From the NCBI GenBank assembly GCA_026874595.1, contig CM049316.1:32715339-32779338 (forward strand): a DNA stretch of 64,000 nucleotides. Direction: 5' to 3'. Shown here one piece after another: positions 59,622 through 64,000 of this stretch. The notes beneath the pieces were generated by a model. That model saw only the letters and a list, made by a program, of their open reading frames with translations. It ran no database searches and was not told the origin of the DNA. This DNA comes from Sipunculus nudus (taxonomy: Eukaryota; Annelida; Sipuncula; Golfingiida; Sipunculidae). Every line of letters begins with the position of its first letter. The stretch's first letter is position 1. The translations under genes and the position numbers were made by a program.

Positions 59622-60581
59622 ACCACCACACTCCAGCCACGCAATGCGACCAACTTCACTTCTGGGTAAATGTTTACGACAACCGTAAATAGATCCACAG
59701 GGGGCTTTAACGACAACCAAAACTGTCACGACTGTGGTCCGCGTGCCCGGATGGGGGCGACTGATTTAAGTCAAAGGAAACTCATTTATAATGATTCTTA
59801 ATTTTTTCTTATTCTCCTGAGAATCAACCCTGGGTTTTCGTAACTGCTTTTGATAAATGAAAATGGGTGCTTCTCCTGACAATTTCGTATCAGTTAATTC
59901 TATACCTTACCACACAAATGGAACACGCTATGAGTGGCTTAATTATTTCACCAGGACTTAAACCCATTTCACACCACATAACCGACTCGATTAAGCTTAA
60001 CGGACCAGTTTATGGGATTGGGTGGATTGAATGCAGTTTTTACGGACTGCACAAGTTTTCTTACACAATGCCAAAATTAAAAAGACAGATTGTTTACGTC
60101 ATTCGCCTTGCTTCAAGGGGTTCAGGAGAACCTTTTGCCCTCTTCGCTTGTTGAATGAAACACACACCATTTTCAGGTTTTACTATATTTCCGTCAATCA
60201 GGGTACATGGTGTCATAAAATTTTCCTCCATAACCTTTCAGATATGCATTTCATTTTGAGATTCAGGATAATGCATATGTCAACTGCTTCACTTATAGCA
60301 CAATATGTCATAAATGTGAGCCAGTGTTGTTGAATTGTAAATCAAATCAAATTATGAATATGATTGTTTTGAAAATTTTGCAAAATAACTTTCATATACC
60401 AACGAATATATTATAAAATATGTTATGAGAGTAAAGAAAGTTATGTAGAGTAGAAGAGTCATGGGGTAACAGGGGTGGGGATGTCCTTATTTTAAGGGGG
60501 ATTATTTCAGTATTCTTTTATATTGTTCCCTCGCATTTCCTCAGCAAACAAGTCACGTGGTTAACGTTCTCAAGTAGCATA

Positions 60582-61002
60582 CAGTAATAAGTGATGATCT
60601 AACAAAAACAATGGATTGTTACATGGTCAAGAATGAAAACCGTTACAATATGTCCAAACATTTCCTTCAGAGATCGGGAAGTACCAATAACCAATGTCTA
60701 CCCATTTCTCAAGTAATACATTGTTAACATATAAACATATAGCATATAAACTACGTATAGCACATTAGGTCTGACCATAAAACATTTATTTTATTAATGT
60801 ATTGCTTCAGCTCTAATGCGGTCAGCTCATATATTTTTACACTGGCAGGGAATTATATATTTATACATCATAACAGGGCCGATATCAAATCAGCACCGAA
60901 GAAGAATAAAAATGAAATAATTAAAATGTATAACAGAAAATACTGGAAATGGAATTTCCATATTCTATTTAATTGGTTTATTGCCTGATTCTCTTAGCAC
61001 TG
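60582..61002 (+). repeat. ~430-bp direct repeat copy 1 (partner 61886-62321)
   Basis: AATAATAAGTGATGAT, TTCAGAGATCG, GTCTACCCATTT, GCTCTAATG.GGT.GCTCAT and ATTGGTTTATTG occur in the same order in both copies at roughly 75 percent by eye. No frame is conserved. Confidence 0.8.
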
Positions 61003-61397
61003 TTTGAAATATATGATGTTGAAGGTATATGCCATGGAGTGGTGATGGCTTGTGGTTCTCACTAAAGGAAACACAGTACATTAAATTCAGTGCATTGATA
61101 TATTTGTGTCTTAGACATGACTACAGTTTTAAGGTTTTCACATATATATTGAACCTAACAATTATGTACTGAGAACTGGCCCAGCGTTTGGAAATTGAAA
61201 AGTGATTTATTAAGCATCAAGAAAATTTAAAATATTTTAAAACCGACACTTTGACATAGTTTGTATCCCAAAAGCGACCCTGTGCATATATACTAATAAC
61301 AGAAAAGGCATCCAGCTTTTTTAGAGCTTGAAAATAATTGCCGAGTGTTATTTTTGTATTTCAAACCACCTTACCACCTTTGTACTATGTACATTAA

Positions 61398-61545
61398 TAC
61401 CCTGCCTAACGACCAACTCGGGAATTCCGACCGCTTCTGAATAAAGACAACTTTTTCATTATATGTGTTCTTTATATTAGACGGCCAAACCTCACTAGGA
61501 CCAACTCAGAAATGCCACCACTTTACTTGTGTCCCATTAGTGGTG
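61398..61545 (+). repeat. Two ~50-bp direct repeats of a GACCAACTC..GAAT.CC motif
   Basis: CGACCAACTCGGGAATTCCG at about 61409 and GGACCAACTCAGAAATGCC at about 61499. Such tandem sub-ends are common at DNA-transposon termini, but no opposite end was found. Confidence 0.4.
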
Positions 61546-61885
61546 GTATTTTTTATTTTTAACAGTACTTACAAAATATATGTTTGGACAACAGAAACAT
61601 AAGCTGGGTTCAGAATTTTATATGAATAAGCAGTCGCTGGTGGAAACATCACCTCCTTATCGACCCTAATGATGCCAGCATCCTATCATATAGCTCCCCC
61701 TGTCAGTTATACAAAGTTGATGAGTTTCTTTTTTTGAATGTTCAGTTGTCATTGATAAAAATGAGGTGTTATCTTTCATATGCCGATGTTGCATCACTGA
61801 CACCGCGACCAAGTTTGCTGACTACACAAGTTTGGTCACACTATGACTAAGTAACAAATTCAGATTGTTTATGCCAGCATATATA

Positions 61886-62321
61886 CAATAATAAGTGATG
61901 ATGTACGCATATTATGATATAGGCAATAACAAAAACCGTTGCAAAATATACATACATTTCCATCAGAGATCGAAAAACAACAATATTCCGTCATCAGTCA
62001 TTGTCTACCCATTTGGAAAACCCCATTTGCTCAGTATAATGTTTATGATTTACTTATATGAACTGACAATTCAGACTACATAAAATCTGATTATAAAACC
62101 GTTCTTTAAATTTATGGCTCAGGCTCTAATGAGGTTGGCTCATACATTTGTACACTGGTTGGACATGGCAATTATAAATCATAATAGAACTTCGATCTAA
62201 TCAGCAACTTTTGAGAGTACATTTTCTAAAAAAAAAAACAGTTTAAATGCATTAGTGACAAATCGGAAACGAAAATATATATTCTATTCAATTGGTTTAT
62301 TGTTTCGTTCTCGCAACACAG
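61886..62321 (+). repeat. ~430-bp direct repeat copy 2 (partner 60582-61002)
   Basis: Collinear with copy 1, 1.30 kb downstream. Diverged with several small indels. Confidence 0.8.
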
Positions 62322-62521
62322 TTCTTATATAACTAAGCCCCCCCCCATATTGCAATAGATATATTACAGTAATAGTAATAACTTACACCAACCTAGAGTT
62401 TCGAGTGATAGACACGTTATATTTTTTCACTTTTCTTGGTACTGCTAAAGTACAAAACACGATTAAGTCCTGTTCGTTCAGAAAATAATATTGAGAATGC
62501 CAGTTAGATTCAACGTTTTTT

Positions 62522-62543
62522 TTTTTTTTTTGTTTTTTTTTTA
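62522..62543. repeat. Poly-T run
   Basis: T tract interrupted once by G. Nothing in the flank marks a retroposed copy. Confidence 0.8.
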
Positions 62544-62653
62544 ATCCTACTGACAGGTAAACAATTTAGCACACGTTGGTGTGTACAAAACCTTCCTGCA
62601 TCGTATTACAGTTGTACTAAGTGGGCTGACTCTCCTATCACATGTAACATTAC

Positions 62654-62845
62654 CAGAAGCGGATCCGGGGGGGGGGGGGTGTCCAGGGGGTCTTTTCAGC
62701 TGCTGCAACCTTTTTGAAGGGTTTCAGACCAAATTTTGCCGCCTGGATCCCCCTTTTTCGGACCTGGTGACCTTTTTACGGCTTTGTTATTAGTCCTCCT
62801 TAGTTGGACCCCCTCCCCTTTCCATAAATCCTTGATTCGACCCTG
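62654..62845. mobile_element. 192-bp CAG-ended MITE with ATTAC duplication
   Basis: Left end CAGAAGCGGATCCGGGG and right end (minus strand) CAGGGTCGAATCAAGG are imperfect TIRs. ATTAC flanks both (62649-62653 and 62846-62850). A G-run of 13 follows the left end. CAG ends with short duplications recall hAT elements, although those usually duplicate 8 bp (5 bp in some groups). A copy of this family is the site of the ISL2EU insertion. The 70-codon frame 62581-62793 is incidental. Confidence 0.65.
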
Positions 62846-62850
62846 ATTAC

Positions 62851-63599
62851 ACAAGTAATCGTCCTATAAAGACACCTAAGCTTTTCTCCACCTTCCCACT
62901 ATACGCTAGGTGCGGTTTTCATTGAAAATGAAATGGCGTCTCATGATTTCAATTTTATATTGAACTATTGACATTACCTCTCATACATCCATTCACTGAT
63001 ATGTCATTGGTTTCTACAAAATATCATGTGTGTGGACCTGTTACTCCTATAACTTAAATACTGGATCCGTATTTTGACACCATTGATGTAACAATTTCAA
63101 GCTCGCCTTTTTTCAGGTTTTTCACCCCTTCCCTTGGTAAATTGAATTTGATTTCAAATAACCACCGGATAGCCACAATCTGAATCCGGTTAACTCCGCA
63201 CTCTTCAGCTTACTCCGTTTACTAAATAATTTAACTAAATTCTTATATGCGTTTAACTCTTGTTATGGGGTAGGGGACTAGGGGTAGAACAAAATAACTC
63301 CATCCTACCAACGGAGGATAAAATGATATGGGGGAAACTGAAGTTGCTACATCGGTCTAATAGGACTCAATCATGTGGTAGCTTCTGATATTTCGAAATA
63401 ATTTACCATTTAGAATATTCAAATACGTATTCCTGCTTACAGTAGTCTATCCGTGTTCAAGATACATTTCCGTTATTGCTACACATTGCGTTTGAAATAA
63501 ACTAAAAATGTTACGATTCCTTTCTGCGCCTGTCCATAAAATCATATATTCTCTCTGTCTATATACTGGAATTAATTTTGAAATAAGTAGTAAAACAGT
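62851..63599. other. No recognisable gene
   Basis: AT-rich sequence. No open frame over 60 codons. Confidence 0.5.
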
Positions 63600-63908
63600 A
63601 ATGGAATATAAATTACGGTCTTAATCCAAAATTCCCCTTTGTCGGAAAATTGCAAATAAATTGGCATGGACCCTGACACTAATAAAATAAACCCTTATAA
63701 AACTGTCTCTTTGTGAACTCATTTAACCTTGAACTGATTTTCCGAAGAGATAAGTTGTGAAAAAGCAATGACAACATATATTGCGGCCTTACTCCAAAAT
63801 TATATAATTTTGTCAAAAAAAAAACTATATAAATGATCCCGACATTGATACAGTATACCTCTAAAAACAGTCAACGACTTTTGTGTCGACGACACATTTA
63901 ACCTTTAT
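63600..63908 (+). repeat. ~168-bp tandem repeat, two units
   Basis: Units start at about 63600 and 63767. They share AAT(G)..ATATA, CGGYCTTAMTCCAAAATT, TTTTGTC, CCCGACA/CCTGACA and ACTYATTTAACCTT. Diverged by about 30 percent by eye. The period is close to that of the GGCCATCTTGGAT family, but the sequence differs. Confidence 0.65.
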
Positions 63909-64000
63909 CTATAAAATATAGTCTCTAGCACTAAACTCCTCAAAATACGTTCCATTTTTATCAGACACTAAAAAAGAAGATTGGCTGCGATTTAAATATG

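Overview
This 64-kb window is AT-rich and intron-bearing, and it is dominated by repeats. It reads as animal nuclear DNA. The repeat content suggests a marine invertebrate, most likely mollusc-like: many long (AT)n tracts, roughly 165-bp tandem units with a GGCCATCTTGGAT box, LINE-type tails rich in ACAGACAAACAAAC, a tRNA-type SINE, and an ISL2EU-type DNA transposon. The taxon is an inference, since no host gene was found that could fix it. There is no bacterial operon structure, CRISPR array, rRNA or convincing tRNA gene.

The only confidently coding segment is a 5.66-kb DNA transposon at 30871-36526. It has imperfect ~68-bp terminal inverted repeats (TIRs) starting GTATAGAGGTTTTGCA and a candidate CA/CA target duplication. 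Two multi-exon genes start just inside the ends and converge. The plus-strand gene (four exons, about 616 codons) encodes a SWIM-type zinc motif, a YqaJ-type nuclease domain and a C-terminal PHD finger. The minus-strand gene (two exons, about 484 codons) encodes a THAP zinc finger, a coiled coil, a helix-turn-helix and a DDE_Tnp_4-type transposase core. This pair is the hallmark of the ISL2EU (IS4EU) superfamily. Four lesions are visible: a TAG in YqaJ exon 1, an extra A in an A8 tract in exon 2, a Cys-to-Tyr change at a SWIM ligand, and a missing T in a T6 tract of the transposase. The element interrupts a copy of a short CAG-ended MITE family, and an intact relative lies at 62654-62845.

Layout. 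0-10 kb: ~165-bp repeat units, a dispersed repeat pair, (AT)n, a GAGTCC-like minisatellite, a LINE-type tail and a 307-bp tandem duplication. 10-15 kb: LINE-like tails, (CT)n, a 399-bp MITE with TTA duplications, and poly-C/poly-G runs. 15.6-23.5 kb: a large diverged inverted repeat around a 3.2-kb spacer. 24-30.8 kb: repeat duplications, a SINE, poly-C modules and a 29-bp-arm palindrome. 30.87-36.53 kb: the ISL2EU element. 37.5 kb: a 95-bp MITE with a perfect 9-bp target duplication. 38-48 kb: mostly anonymous sequence with small repeats and one possible TATA promoter. 48.47-50.31 kb: a CACTG-ended element with arrays of TGTGTTnnnAACACA palindromes at both ends. 56.9-58.9 kb: an AT microsatellite cluster and a TA-flanked hairpin MITE. 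59-64 kb: direct duplications, the CAG-ended MITE and a ~168-bp tandem repeat.

All coordinates come from reading the sequence by eye. Exon ends in the transposon rest on splice signals that keep the frame. Boundaries of diverged repeats are approximate.
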